Shown piece by piece: positions 31,136-39,645 of a stretch of DNA of 64,000 nucleotides (positions are counted from its first letter, which is position 1; each line of letters opens with the position of its first letter). The DNA is from Candidatus Pseudothioglobus singularis PS1 (GTDB lineage Bacteria > Pseudomonadota > Gammaproteobacteria > PS1 > Pseudothioglobaceae), in the NCBI RefSeq assembly GCF_001281385.1, contig NZ_CP006911.1, forward strand, positions 434,001 through 498,000. Direction: 5' to 3'. Below the pieces are notes generated by a model. That model was not told where the DNA came from, searched no databases, and saw only the letters and a program-made list of their open reading frames with translations. The position numbers and the translations under genes are program-made.

Positions 31136-31980
31136 TGAATAAAATATATAAACTTCTACCATTATTTTTAGGATTAATTTCATTGCAAGTATATTCAGCT
31201 GGCTGTGCAGGTAGTAATGGTAATTGTGCTGAACCTTCTAAGTATATATTAACTATGACTAAACTGGAGCTTTGCACTAGTGTTCCAAATACTGGTCCTT
31301 ACGATGTGACTTGTAATGGAGCAACGACGGTTGGAACAGGCTCCTTAGAGTTTGATGTTACTTCAGTATCCGCTGGACAGGCTATTGCGACATTTGCTTC
31401 AACGAAAGGCCTTCCAATTGGAACGACCTTTACCCATATTAAGCCAACAATGTTAAGAAAAATTCAGTTGCAAGGATCAGTTTCAGTTTCAGGAAGTGGC
31501 TTTACAACATTCACTTGTCATACAGACTCTTCTGCAACTCTTAATGGCGCTAATAAATATAATAGACTTCTTGCTGGAAAAACTAGTGGTTCCCCAACTT
31601 TGATGACTTATTATTTGAATACTGATAGTGGTGAACAAACTCAAAATGGGGTTACTTACACTAGTCAAAATGCAGCAAATTTAATGAAACAGTGTCTTAA
31701 TCAAGATTGTAGTAGTACTTATAGTTGGACAAACTATAATAAAGATCTGCCTACTTCTACTGATTCTCGTTTTGGTTTAAGCATTGAAGATATTACCAAC
31801 TCTGATGATGACTTTTCGATGATATTTGCATTAAAGGAGCCTTATACGGTATCTGAAGTTGCACCCAAAATAGACATTGCATTTGGTACAAAAATGTCTC
31901 TGAGTGCAGATACATCAAATGGAACTTCTTGCTCTATTTCACCATATTATGTCAAAAGTGAAATAACTATTACTGATTAG
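31135..31980 (+). CDS. Secreted cysteine-containing protein of unknown function, coupled to the beta-barrel gene
   Basis: I do not recognise a named family. The 281-residue protein has a clear signal peptide (about residues 1-22, ending VYSA). After it, eight cysteines are visible (C24, C31, C47, C60, C128, C187, C192, C266), compatible with periplasmic or surface disulfides. The sequence is rich in Ser, Thr, Asn and Gly with beta-type alternation. C24 follows SAG, so a lipoprotein is not excluded, though the -3 residue is atypical. The ATG shares one base with the stop codon of the barrel gene, which suggests the products work together, for example as barrel and surface partner. Confidence 0.7.
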   Translation: MNKIYKLLPLFLGLISLQVYSAGCAGSNGNCAEPSKYILTMTKLELCTSVPNTGPYDVTCNGATTVGTGSLEFDVTSVSAGQAIATFASTKGLPIGTTFTHIKPTMLRKIQLQGSVSVSGSGFTTFTCHTDSSATLNGANKYNRLLAGKTSGSPTLMTYYLNTDSGEQTQNGVTYTSQNAANLMKQCLNQDCSSTYSWTNYNKDLPTSTDSRFGLSIEDITNSDDDFSMIFALKEPYTVSEVAPKIDIAFGTKMSLSADTSNGTSCSISPYYVKSEITITD

Positions 31981-32038
31981 ATTAATTATGAAATATAAAA
32001 TTTCGAATATTATTTGTTAGTTGGCTAAGTTAAATCCT

Positions 32039-32067
32039 TTGTAAAGATTATTTCTTAAGGTTATACT
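32039..32067 (+). promoter_or_regulatory. Promoter of the SMR transporter/EutA-like unit
   Basis: TTGTAA (32039-32044) and TATACT (32062-32067) are spaced by 17 bases. Transcription would start near 32074, 22 bases before the transporter ATG at 32096. Confidence 0.6.
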
Positions 32068-32095
32068 GTGATTTTTTACAGAAACTTTAATCATA

Positions 32096-32425
32096 ATGAC
32101 CTATGTATATTTAGCTCTTGCAATCGCAGCAGAGGTTGCTGGAACAACACTTCTAAAGGCTACTGAAGAGTTTACGAAACTCATACCAACTACGTTCTTG
32201 GTTATTTTTTACCTAATCTCTTTTTGGTTGATGACTCTTGCACTTAGGGAGTTACCATTGGGCGTTGTTTATGCTGTTTGGTCTGGACTTGGAATTGTTT
32301 TAGTAGCTTGTTCTGGGGCAATTATTTATAAAGAGATGCCAGATTTGGCTTCAATAATTGGTATGTTGTTAATTATTTCAGGTGTAGTAGTGATGCACCT
32401 ATTCTCAACATCAATCAAACATTAA
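32096..32425 (+). CDS. emrE: Small multidrug resistance (SMR) family transporter
   Basis: This 109-residue inner-membrane protein with four hydrophobic helices works as an antiparallel dimer exchanging protons for cationic compounds. The essential membrane glutamate is in AIAAEVAGTTLLK (residue 13), and AVWSGLGIVLVAC matches the third-helix motif. The whole length aligns closely with E. coli EmrE. SMR proteins include drug, guanidinium and compatible-solute (betaine/choline) transporters, so the true substrate is open. A EutA-like gene begins 6 bases after its stop codon. Confidence 0.88.
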   Translation: MTYVYLALAIAAEVAGTTLLKATEEFTKLIPTTFLVIFYLISFWLMTLALRELPLGVVYAVWSGLGIVLVACSGAIIYKEMPDLASIIGMLLIISGVVVMHLFSTSIKH

Positions 32426-32431
32426 TTTATT

Positions 32432-33166
32432 ATGACAATAGAATCAAAAAAATATCAGATATCCGATGCTTTGAGTGAGAGGAGGGATAGGCCATCAGTA
32501 GGTCTGATAGTCTTGAATACTGATTTCACCTTTGAACGTGATTTTGTAAGAATGTACACCGAGCAAAAGCCAGACTATGACTTCTATTTTAATAGGATTT
32601 ATTTCGCAAACCCAATGACCCCAGAGTCCTTAGCTGCAATTGGCGATGATTTGACTGAAGCAGCTGCCCTTATACTTCCCAATTATGACCTTGATTTAGT
32701 TGTATTTAATTGTACTTCATCTTCATCCATTGTCGGTGATGAAGCAATAGAGCTTGCAATTCAAGAGAGCAAGCCAACTGCAAAAGTTTTATCTACCTCT
32801 CAAGCAGTTGTTGCCAATTTTAAGGCGCGAGGTTTTAAAAAAATCAGTGTATTAACGCCTTATAGCGAAGAGGTCTCCTCTCTTTTAAGAGGTTATCTAG
32901 AGCGTAATGGAGTTGAAATGGTATCCTCAATGCATATGGATATGGATGATGATAGGGATGTCGCTATGCTTCCGGCTGATGAAATTATTAAAGCAGCTAA
33001 AGCTGCAATACATAATGATGCTGACGCCATTTTTATATCGTGCACAGCAATGAGATCGGCAGAAATCATCCCAGAGATTGAGGCTGCAATTGGTAAGCCT
33101 GTATTCACATCTAACCAAGCTACTTTTGATCAAATTTCTAATATGATTGAGAATCTTCATACCTAA
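32432..33166 (+). CDS. EutA-like maleate isomerase/Asp-Glu racemase superfamily protein
   Basis: A cytoplasmic enzyme of 244 residues with the two-cysteine active site of the Asp/Glu racemase, maleate isomerase and arylmalonate decarboxylase superfamily: C94 in VFNCTSSSS and C204 in FISCTAMRS. RPSVGLIVLNTDFTFERDF and ILPNYDLDLVVF resemble EutA of ectoine utilisation loci. EutA's reaction is not well established. The nearby AsnC regulator and EutD-like hydrolase support that link. It is probably cotranscribed with the SMR transporter. A simple maleate isomerase role is the main alternative. Confidence 0.75.
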   Translation: MTIESKKYQISDALSERRDRPSVGLIVLNTDFTFERDFVRMYTEQKPDYDFYFNRIYFANPMTPESLAAIGDDLTEAAALILPNYDLDLVVFNCTSSSSIVGDEAIELAIQESKPTAKVLSTSQAVVANFKARGFKKISVLTPYSEEVSSLLRGYLERNGVEMVSSMHMDMDDDRDVAMLPADEIIKAAKAAIHNDADAIFISCTAMRSAEIIPEIEAAIGKPVFTSNQATFDQISNMIENLHT

Positions 33167-33206
33167 AAATAGTTCCATATAATTTTGTAAATCACTGATT
33201 AATATC

Positions 33207-33234
33207 AAAAATTCATACTTGATTGAATTTTTTT
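33207..33234 (+). terminator. Probable terminator after the EutA-like gene
   Basis: AAAAATTCA (33207-33215) pairs with TGAATTTTT (33224-33232) around an 8-base loop, with further T bases. It lies 41 bases after the stop codon at 33166, ahead of the AsnC-type regulator. Confidence 0.5.
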
Positions 33235-33270
33235 GATAATTTAAGTTTCATTTAGAGCGATAATGTACTT

Positions 33271-33762
33271 ATGCATAAGCTCGATGAAAGAGATATCCAA
33301 ATTTTATCTATTCTTCAAGTAGAGGGAAGGATTACCAAGACTGCACTCGCTGACAAACTGAATTTATCACTTACCCCATCTTGGGATAGGCTTCAAAGAC
33401 TTGAAGAGGCTGGAATCATTGAAAGTTACGGTGCTAAGCTATCTTCATCCTTTTTAAGTAACTTTCATCTTGTCATTACAGAGGTTGAGTTAGAGAGCCA
33501 CAAGCAGGGCGAGTTCGCTAGATTTGAAGAGGCCATTATGGAGTTTGATGAGGTCCTCTCCTGTTGGTCAGTGGGCGGGAGCCTGGATTATATTCTGAGA
33601 GTATTTGTAAAGGATGTGAGTGATTATCAAGACTTCCTTAAGAGAGTTCTAAAGGCAGACATAGGCATGAGGCGTTATTTCAGTTATGCGGTATTAGATA
33701 CAATCAAGCATACTGATATGATCTCTGAGACCTTAATCAAAAGATCTGATCTAGCAAAATAA
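33271..33762 (+). CDS. Lrp/AsnC family transcriptional regulator
   Basis: This DNA-binding regulator of 163 residues has an N-terminal helix-turn-helix (residues about 7-50, with GRITKTALADKLNLSLTPSWDRLQRLEEAGII) and a C-terminal RAM/ligand domain. Ectoine catabolic loci commonly carry an AsnC-type regulator (DoeX/AsnC), so it likely controls the adjacent EutA-like and EutD-like genes. A GATAAT hexamer ends 6 bases before the ATG, so the message may be leaderless. It converges on the hydrolase gene 10 bases away. Confidence 0.88.
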   Translation: MHKLDERDIQILSILQVEGRITKTALADKLNLSLTPSWDRLQRLEEAGIIESYGAKLSSSFLSNFHLVITEVELESHKQGEFARFEEAIMEFDEVLSCWSVGGSLDYILRVFVKDVSDYQDFLKRVLKADIGMRRYFSYAVLDTIKHTDMISETLIKRSDLAK

Positions 33763-33772
33763 GCTGAAAAAG

Positions 33773-34951
33773 CTATTTAACTAATAGCTTTCTTGGGACA
33801 GCTGATAAACATTCTCCGCCATTACTTCCAACACGAATACTTTCAGTCATCTCAAAACCCCAGTCATCGAACCAGATCGCTGGCATAAAATGAAAAGTCA
33901 TATTTTCTTCAAGTACAGTTTGATCATTTCCACGAAGACTCATCGTGCGCTCACCCCAGTCTGGTGGGTAACTACAGCCGATGGGATATCCACATCGATT
34001 ATTCTTTTCATAGCCATATTTTTTTAGCGTTGCAGTAAAGTTATCTGATATTTGTGCACAAGTATTACCTGGCTTAAACATTCCAATCGCATTCTCAATG
34101 CACTCATTAATAACTTTTTCAATATCAAGGTATTGTTGCGGAGGTGTTCCTAGAAATAAGGTTCTTGAGCAGGGACAGTGATACCTCGCATAGGCAGCTC
34201 CAAGCTCTAAGAACATGCCTTCGTTATTTTTTAGTGGCTCATCATTCCAAGTCATATGACACGCAGCAGCTTCTTCACCTGCACCAATCAATGGCACAAA
34301 AGAGGCGTAGTCACCATAGTGACCCTGATGACCCTTGACTCCAGCATGATAGATTTCAGCTACCAAATCATTTTTTCTCATCCCTGGCTCTGCGACCTGC
34401 ATAACTCTCTCGTAAACCCCTTCAATTACCTTACCAGCCCTTTTCATGTAGGTAATTTCAGTTTCAGATTTAACGGCTCTTTGCCAGTTAATAAGACCCG
34501 TATGATCGCTAAATGTCGCATCCGGAAGTGAGCTATATAAAGATTCAGCAGCTCTGGCTGAGAAATAATAATTATCTTTCTCTAAGCCAATTCTTTTATT
34601 GGAGAATCCCTTTTCTTTGAGAATTCCAGCAAGATGCTCCATAGGATGTTTCTCAGGGGTCATCACGTAGTCGTCAGGATAAGAGAGAATATTTTTTAAT
34701 TTTAGATCTGTAGTGAGTTCAGCACCCTTTGCATCAATCCCTCTGCCATACCAAAAAAGATCACCATTTGTTGAAATAACAACACACTGATGAACATAGA
34801 ATGACCATCCATCATAGCCTGTCAGCCAGAACATGTTGGCAGGATCATAAATTATGAGAGCATCAACATTTGAGGCATTCATAGATTGCCGAACTTTTAA
34901 TTGTCTTGCTAGATACTCCTCCTTGCTAAATCTTCTTCTCTCTTTCTTCAT
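33773..34951 (-). CDS. doeA: M24-fold hydrolase, ectoine hydrolase (EutD/DoeA)-like
   Basis: This cytoplasmic pita-bread-fold hydrolase of 392 residues has LTGYDGWSFYVHQ, VKSETEITYMKRAG, YPIGCSYPPDWGERTMSLR and CLSAVPRKLLVK, closely resembling ectoine hydrolase. That enzyme opens the ectoine ring to N-acetyl-diaminobutyrate. In metallo-M24 peptidases two aspartates sit where this protein has the segment 247-264 (FLELGAAYARYHCPCSRT); they are replaced, fitting a metal-free creatinase-like enzyme as known for EutD. GGGAGGGG precedes ATG 34951. It lies 11 bases after a PLP-enzyme gene in the same operon. The substrate is inferred. Confidence 0.78.
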   Translation of the reverse strand: MKKERRRFSKEEYLARQLKVRQSMNASNVDALIIYDPANMFWLTGYDGWSFYVHQCVVISTNGDLFWYGRGIDAKGAELTTDLKLKNILSYPDDYVMTPEKHPMEHLAGILKEKGFSNKRIGLEKDNYYFSARAAESLYSSLPDATFSDHTGLINWQRAVKSETEITYMKRAGKVIEGVYERVMQVAEPGMRKNDLVAEIYHAGVKGHQGHYGDYASFVPLIGAGEEAAACHMTWNDEPLKNNEGMFLELGAAYARYHCPCSRTLFLGTPPQQYLDIEKVINECIENAIGMFKPGNTCAQISDNFTATLKKYGYEKNNRCGYPIGCSYPPDWGERTMSLRGNDQTVLEENMTFHFMPAIWFDDWGFEMTESIRVGSNGGECLSAVPRKLLVK

Positions 34952-34962
34952 GACCCCTCCCT

Positions 34963-36156
34963 TTAAGATATATGTGTAAATGCTTGCTTCAAATCATCTA
35001 TTAGATCCTCAACATCCTCAATTCCTGTGGAATACCTTACTAGACCTTCAGGAATGCCTGCAGCCTTTCTCTCTTCAGCACTGCACTCCACATGACTTGT
35101 CGTCAAAGGAGGGCCGACTACCGTCTCAACACAACCTAAGTTCGCTGCCATATGGGCATATTTGAGTTTGGGTAGAAATTTTTTGATTGACTCCAGACCC
35201 CCTTTGACAGAAAAACTAAGCATCCCACCATAGCCACCATTCATTTGAACTTTCGCAATCTGATGGCCAGGATGAGATTCTAATCCTGGGTAGTTTACCT
35301 GCTCAACTAGTGGATGGTTTTCAAGGAAATTTGCAATTTTGAGAGCGCTCTCATTCTGCCTCTCAACGCGAAGCTTTAAAGTTTTCATACCCCTTAGGAG
35401 GCTATAGGCATCCATCGGTGCAAGCGTTGCACCATTGATTTCACGGTAGTGATAAACCTTCTTTACTAAATCTTTGTTGCCACATATGACACCTCCAAGG
35501 GCGTCAGCATGACCGCCAAGATACTTAGATGCAGAGTGAAGCGTGATGTCGGCCCCAAGCAGTAAAGGGTTTTGATTAATAGGGGTAGCAAATGTATTGT
35601 CAACAACGACAAGTGCCCCCACTTTTTTGGCCGCAGCGCTCAGTCTTTTAATGTCCGTTATTTTTATGGTGGGGTTTGTTGGTGTTTCCAGATATAGCAA
35701 GGTACAACCTTTAGCTATTTCTGCTTCTATTTGCTCATAGTCGCCTGTTTCGCATAGGCTTACAATAATATTTAGTGGGGGTAAAAACTCATTAAAGATA
35801 ACATTAGTGCCTCCATAGCTGTCCTTGATAGAAACAACTCGGTCTCCTGGCTTTAAAAAGGTGGCCAGCGTATTACTAATGGCGGCCATGCCAGAGGCAA
35901 AGCTGGTAGCAGCCTGGGCGCTCTCTAACTCCTTTACCTTGTCCTCAAAAGCACGAACAGTTGGATTCGTATTTCTAGAGTAAATATGTCCTTCAGCCTC
36001 CTCTAGGGCGACTTTGTGCCATGTATCAATATCTTTATAAGCAAATGAAACACTGTGAACAACGGGCACCTGAGTAGAGCGCTCATAAAGCTCATGTTCC
36101 TGTTCACCGCTCCAGATACTTTGAGTAGACTTTCCGATTTGTTTTTTATCAAGCAT
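34963..36156 (-). CDS. PLP-dependent Cys/Met metabolism enzyme (cystathionine gamma-synthase/lyase family)
   Basis: A fold-type I PLP enzyme of 397 residues with FASGMAAISNTLATF, DNTFATPINQNPL and the PLP-lysine segment LHSASKYLGGHADALGG. The family covers cystathionine gamma-synthase, cystathionine gamma- and beta-lyase and methionine gamma-lyase; the sequence alone does not tell me which. I chose ATG 36156 because AAAGGA then lies 6 bases upstream; the in-frame ATG at 36162 would touch the ribosome-binding sequence. It leads the two-gene operon with the EutD-like hydrolase, an uncommon partner for sulfur amino acid enzymes. Confidence 0.85.
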   Translation of the reverse strand: MLDKKQIGKSTQSIWSGEQEHELYERSTQVPVVHSVSFAYKDIDTWHKVALEEAEGHIYSRNTNPTVRAFEDKVKELESAQAATSFASGMAAISNTLATFLKPGDRVVSIKDSYGGTNVIFNEFLPPLNIIVSLCETGDYEQIEAEIAKGCTLLYLETPTNPTIKITDIKRLSAAAKKVGALVVVDNTFATPINQNPLLLGADITLHSASKYLGGHADALGGVICGNKDLVKKVYHYREINGATLAPMDAYSLLRGMKTLKLRVERQNESALKIANFLENHPLVEQVNYPGLESHPGHQIAKVQMNGGYGGMLSFSVKGGLESIKKFLPKLKYAHMAANLGCVETVVGPPLTTSHVECSAEERKAAGIPEGLVRYSTGIEDVEDLIDDLKQAFTHIS

Positions 36157-36352
36157 AGCCATTCCTTTAAATTGCATTGAGTTTAAATAAAAATATCTTT
36201 TTATTCTATTTTCAAGGCAGCGCTTTAAAAGCCTTTATCTTGATAAATTTGATTATACATCGAGATCGAATCGTTTGACAATCCAAGAAATGTTGGCTAA
36301 GAAAAAAAACATCATTAAATAAAGTTTTCTGATATATTTCAAACCTTTATTG

Positions 36353-37324
36353 ATGTTAGATAGTTTTGCAACTGTTATGAATAGCAATCCCCAAAAAAAT
36401 CAAGCTGAAAAAGATAAAGGCGCTATTAAGTCTAATTTAATATGTGTCTTTTCAATCCTTTTATTTGCAATGGGCTTTCCTGCTGCAGAGTACTTATTGG
36501 ATGACTGGGATGTCGTCAGCGTTATTACTGCTCGAAATGTATTTTCATTTATTTTAATTTTCTTAATATGGTTATCCATTGAGGGGATTCAAAAGGTTAA
36601 ATCTGCTAAATGGCTTAAAGGTTTTTTTATTGGGGTCTCGGGATTTGGTATTGGGGCATTTTTGATTCTTTACCTACAGTCTATTACAACTCCAGTGATT
36701 GCGGCATTAGCGGTAGCCACGATGCCTGTATTTGCGGTTTCACTTGAGATGCTCCTTGATGGACGCAAAATGACGTTTTGGTTTTTCTTTGGTGTTGTTT
36801 TGGTTCTTTGGGGCGGCTATATTGCTTCTGGAGCTTCATTGGTTGAGAGTAATATTGGATTTGCTATTCTGATTGGGTTTCTAGGGGTAGCACTATTTGC
36901 ATGGGGATCTAGAGCAACCGTTAAAAACCTTCCAGGTATGACTACTTTAGGTCAGGTAGCAGTGACATCATTTGGAATGGCTGGGCTTTCAATTGCGCTG
37001 TATTTTATTTGCACTATTTTTATGGATTTAACGAATAGCGCCTCATCAATAACACTCAAGCATCTTGGTTTAGTCCTAATCTATGCTTGGCTTGGTCTAG
37101 GCATTTCACAAATCTTATGGATAAAGGCTGTGAGTCAGCTGGGTATTGGTATTTCGTCATTTCATTTGAATGCGGTTCCATTCTACGTCATGTTTATGCT
37201 GTTTCTTCTTGGTGATCGCTGGATATGGCACCAAGCTGTTGGGGCTCTAATCGTAATTTCTGGGGTCATATTAGCGCAACAAAAGTCTTCGAAGAAAAAA
37301 GCAGATTTTTTTGAGCTACCTTAG
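36353..37324 (+). CDS. EamA/DMT family transporter
   Basis: An inner-membrane protein of about 323 residues with ten hydrophobic segments arranged as two EamA repeats (about residues 25-160 and 175-310). The family exports metabolites or amino acids; the substrate is unknown. The start is uncertain: TTG 36350, ATG 36353 and ATG 36377 are in frame and none has a good ribosome-binding sequence. Its 3' end overlaps prmC by 9 bases on the opposite strand. It is divergent from the PLP-enzyme operon. Confidence 0.82.
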   Translation: MLDSFATVMNSNPQKNQAEKDKGAIKSNLICVFSILLFAMGFPAAEYLLDDWDVVSVITARNVFSFILIFLIWLSIEGIQKVKSAKWLKGFFIGVSGFGIGAFLILYLQSITTPVIAALAVATMPVFAVSLEMLLDGRKMTFWFFFGVVLVLWGGYIASGASLVESNIGFAILIGFLGVALFAWGSRATVKNLPGMTTLGQVAVTSFGMAGLSIALYFICTIFMDLTNSASSITLKHLGLVLIYAWLGLGISQILWIKAVSQLGIGISSFHLNAVPFYVMFMLFLLGDRWIWHQAVGALIVISGVILAQQKSSKKKADFFELP

Positions 37325-38101
37325 TTTTGCAAGGATTGCCCTGTCAACCTTGTTCAGATCTTTAAATGTTTTGATACTTGTATAAGACTCTTCTAATAAC
37401 TTCACAATTCTATCTTTTTGATCATACCCATGCTCAAGGAGTAAGTAACCACCACTATTAAGAAATAATGTTGATTTGTTGATAATTTCTCTAATGTCAT
37501 TTAGACCATCATCGCCTGAAACTAAGGCCTCTATAGGCTCATATCTTAGATCTTGTAAGTGTGGGTCATGCTCATTAATATAGGGTGGGTTACTAACAAT
37601 TAAATCAAATGTTTCAGGTGGGACTGGATCAAACCAACTGCCACAATAAAAATCAATATTTTTAGTTGAATTGAGTCTGGCAATATTAAGCGCATCTAAT
37701 GACAGATCAGTAGCTGAGAGTTTCCATTTAGGACGCTTTTCAGAAATTGTAATTGCAATAACCCCGCTACCTGTTCCTAAGTCTAATACATTGAGATTTT
37801 TATTTTTATCAAGTAAATTGAGTGTTATGTCTATTAATAGTTCAGTTTCAGGTCGAGGAATAAGGGTTGCAGGTGATACTATAAAATCTAAATCATAAAA
37901 GCCTTGACTGCCTTTGATATAGGCGAATGGCTTACCTTTTTTTCTTTGGTCGATATAGCCTAAGAGAACTGATAGTTCAGTATCCACCAGTTGGTAATCT
38001 AAATTAGCATATAGCTGCTCTTGGGTTTTGTTAAGCGCCAGACACAACAGTTTAGAAATATCTTCAACATCATTCCTTAGAAAGTCTTTAATTGATTTCA
38101 T
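37316..38101 (-). CDS. prmC: Peptide chain release factor N5-glutamine methyltransferase
   Basis: PrmC methylates the GGQ glutamine of release factors RF1 and RF2 using S-adenosylmethionine. The 261-residue protein has the SAM motif VLDLGTGSGVIAI (about residue 100) and the catalytic IVSNPPYI. LIPRPETELLID precedes the SAM motif as usual. The customary neighbour prfA is not here. Confidence 0.95.
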   Translation of the reverse strand: MKSIKDFLRNDVEDISKLLCLALNKTQEQLYANLDYQLVDTELSVLLGYIDQRKKGKPFAYIKGSQGFYDLDFIVSPATLIPRPETELLIDITLNLLDKNKNLNVLDLGTGSGVIAITISEKRPKWKLSATDLSLDALNIARLNSTKNIDFYCGSWFDPVPPETFDLIVSNPPYINEHDPHLQDLRYEPIEALVSGDDGLNDIREIINKSTLFLNSGGYLLLEHGYDQKDRIVKLLEESYTSIKTFKDLNKVDRAILAKLR

Positions 38102-38173
38102 ATAAATAATTAGACCAGACTTTGAGGGCTTGTATTAACTGAGATACTTTTTAAGTTATCTTGCACGAGCGAT

Positions 38174-38182
38174 ATTATATCA
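38174..38182 (-). promoter_or_regulatory. Extended -10 promoter for prmC
   Basis: On the minus strand TGATATAAT forms a perfect extended -10 about 70 bases upstream of the prmC ATG at 38101, in the divergent prmC/trmL gap. No convincing -35 is present. Confidence 0.4.
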
Positions 38183-38249
38183 ATCAGTGAGTTTTGAAAA
38201 ATGTTTTATGTTCTATGGGATGATAGCATTATTTATATAAACTAACGAC

Positions 38250-38699
38250 ATGTTAAATTTAGTGTTATTTGAACCTGAGATTCCTACTAATACAGGGAGC
38301 CTTATTCGATTATCAGCAAATATGGGTTCTAATCTCCACCTCATTAAACCATATGGATTTGAGATTAATGATAAGCGATTGAGACGCGCTGGGCTTGATT
38401 ATAAAGAGTTAGCAAATTTATATGAATACGATAATTTTGATGATTATTTAGATAAGGCTTGTCCAACTAAAATTTATATAGTGAGCACAAAAGTAAAAAC
38501 GAGTTATGCCGATGTTAAATATCATAGGGGGGATTCATTTCTTTTTGGCTCCGAGACTAAAGGGCTTCCAAAAGAAATAATGGATGAATATGATGGCATC
38601 ACACTTCCAATGCAAAAAGGCTCAAGGAGTTTAAATCTCTCAAACTGTGTTTCAATAGTTGCATACGAGGCATGGCGTCAACTAGGGTTTGAGACTTAA
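38250..38699 (+). CDS. trmL: tRNA (cytidine/uridine-2'-O-)-methyltransferase TrmL
   Basis: TrmL methylates the 2'-O of the wobble nucleotide in tRNA-Leu species. The 149-residue SPOUT enzyme has FEPEIPTNTGSLIRL at the N-terminus and the knot motifs LFGSETKGLP and SRSLNLSNCVSIVAYEAWRQ. Its length is typical of the minimal YibK form. It is a single gene converging on fmt. Confidence 0.94.
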   Translation: MLNLVLFEPEIPTNTGSLIRLSANMGSNLHLIKPYGFEINDKRLRRAGLDYKELANLYEYDNFDDYLDKACPTKIYIVSTKVKTSYADVKYHRGDSFLFGSETKGLPKEIMDEYDGITLPMQKGSRSLNLSNCVSIVAYEAWRQLGFET

Positions 38700-38715
38700 C
38701 CTTTTATAGTGATTT

Positions 38716-39645
38716 CTAGCTGAGTTTAATGAGCTGATAGGCATTATTGAAGTCTCTAATGGAAACCTCATTTTTGCCCGCTAGCTGAACTCTTTTGATG
38801 CTTAATAGTCCACTTCCAGTGGCAATATGGCAAGAGTCCTTTTTCTGCTCAACAACCATTCCAGGGGATTTTGAGCACTCAATGTTTAATGGTTCAGCAT
38901 CAATAATTCTAATAACCTTATCTTTAAACTGTTTCGCCTCAGCTTGAGATTGCGCAATAGGGCGTGGATTAAAAGCCCTTATTTTTTGACTGATTGAAAG
39001 AGCACTTTGACTCCAGTCTATTTGTGCTTCAGCTTTCAGTATTTTTTTTGCATAGATGGCATCACTCGAATTTTGAGGTAAATGTTTTATTTGATTTATG
39101 CTATCTAGAGTCTTAAGAATTAGATGGGCGCCCATAACTGATAAAGACTCTGTTAACGAGCCAGAGGTTTCTGTATTTGAGATAGGGTGTTTATCCTTCA
39201 GGAGAATGTCACCAGTATCGAGTCCTTCATTCATCTGCATAATGGTGATTCCTGTTTCGTTATCTCCTGCAATAATAGCTCTTTCAATAGGTGCAGCGCC
39301 TCTCCATCGCGGCAGAAGAGAAGCGTGTATATTTAGGCAACCAAACTTTGGCACTTCGAGTATTTCTTTGGTAAGAATCTGGCCATAAGCTGCAACAATC
39401 ATTACATCGGGATTAAGAGACAATAACCTCTTATAATTTTCTGGATGGCTTAATTTTTCTGGCTGTACAACAGTTAAATTATTCTCAAGGGCATAGAGCT
39501 TAACTGGGCAAGGAGTTAAGACTTTTCCTCTTCCTTTAGGTCTATCTGGCTGACAATAAACAGCAATAATCTCATGATTAGAATTGTGAAGGTGAGATAG
39601 TGCTTTGACCGCAAAATTGGGTGTACCTGCGAAAACTATGCGCAT
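38716..39645 (-). CDS. fmt: Methionyl-tRNA formyltransferase
   Basis: Fmt formylates initiator methionyl-tRNA using 10-formyl-tetrahydrofolate. The 309-residue protein has FAGTPNFAVKALSHL, CLNIHASLLPRWRGAAPIER (catalytic Asn/His/Asp family motif), and a C-terminal OB-like domain. The usual partner def is absent; instead it is coupled to argH, whose stop codon shares one base with its ATG. Confidence 0.96.
   Translation of the reverse strand: MRIVFAGTPNFAVKALSHLHNSNHEIIAVYCQPDRPKGRGKVLTPCPVKLYALENNLTVVQPEKLSHPENYKRLLSLNPDVMIVAAYGQILTKEILEVPKFGCLNIHASLLPRWRGAAPIERAIIAGDNETGITIMQMNEGLDTGDILLKDKHPISNTETSGSLTESLSVMGAHLILKTLDSINQIKHLPQNSSDAIYAKKILKAEAQIDWSQSALSISQKIRAFNPRPIAQSQAEAKQFKDKVIRIIDAEPLNIECSKSPGMVVEQKKDSCHIATGSGLLSIKRVQLAGKNEVSIRDFNNAYQLIKLS

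Noticed and set aside
30245-31980. Type V two-partner secretion (TpsB/TpsA) system
   Set aside because: The barrel matches the intimin/invasin domain rather than TpsB with POTRA domains, and the partner lacks a TPS domain and large repeats.
34963-36177. Longer N-terminus of the PLP enzyme from the ATG at 36177
   Set aside because: The Shine-Dalgarno-like AAAGGA lies inside this extension and fits the ATG at 36156.
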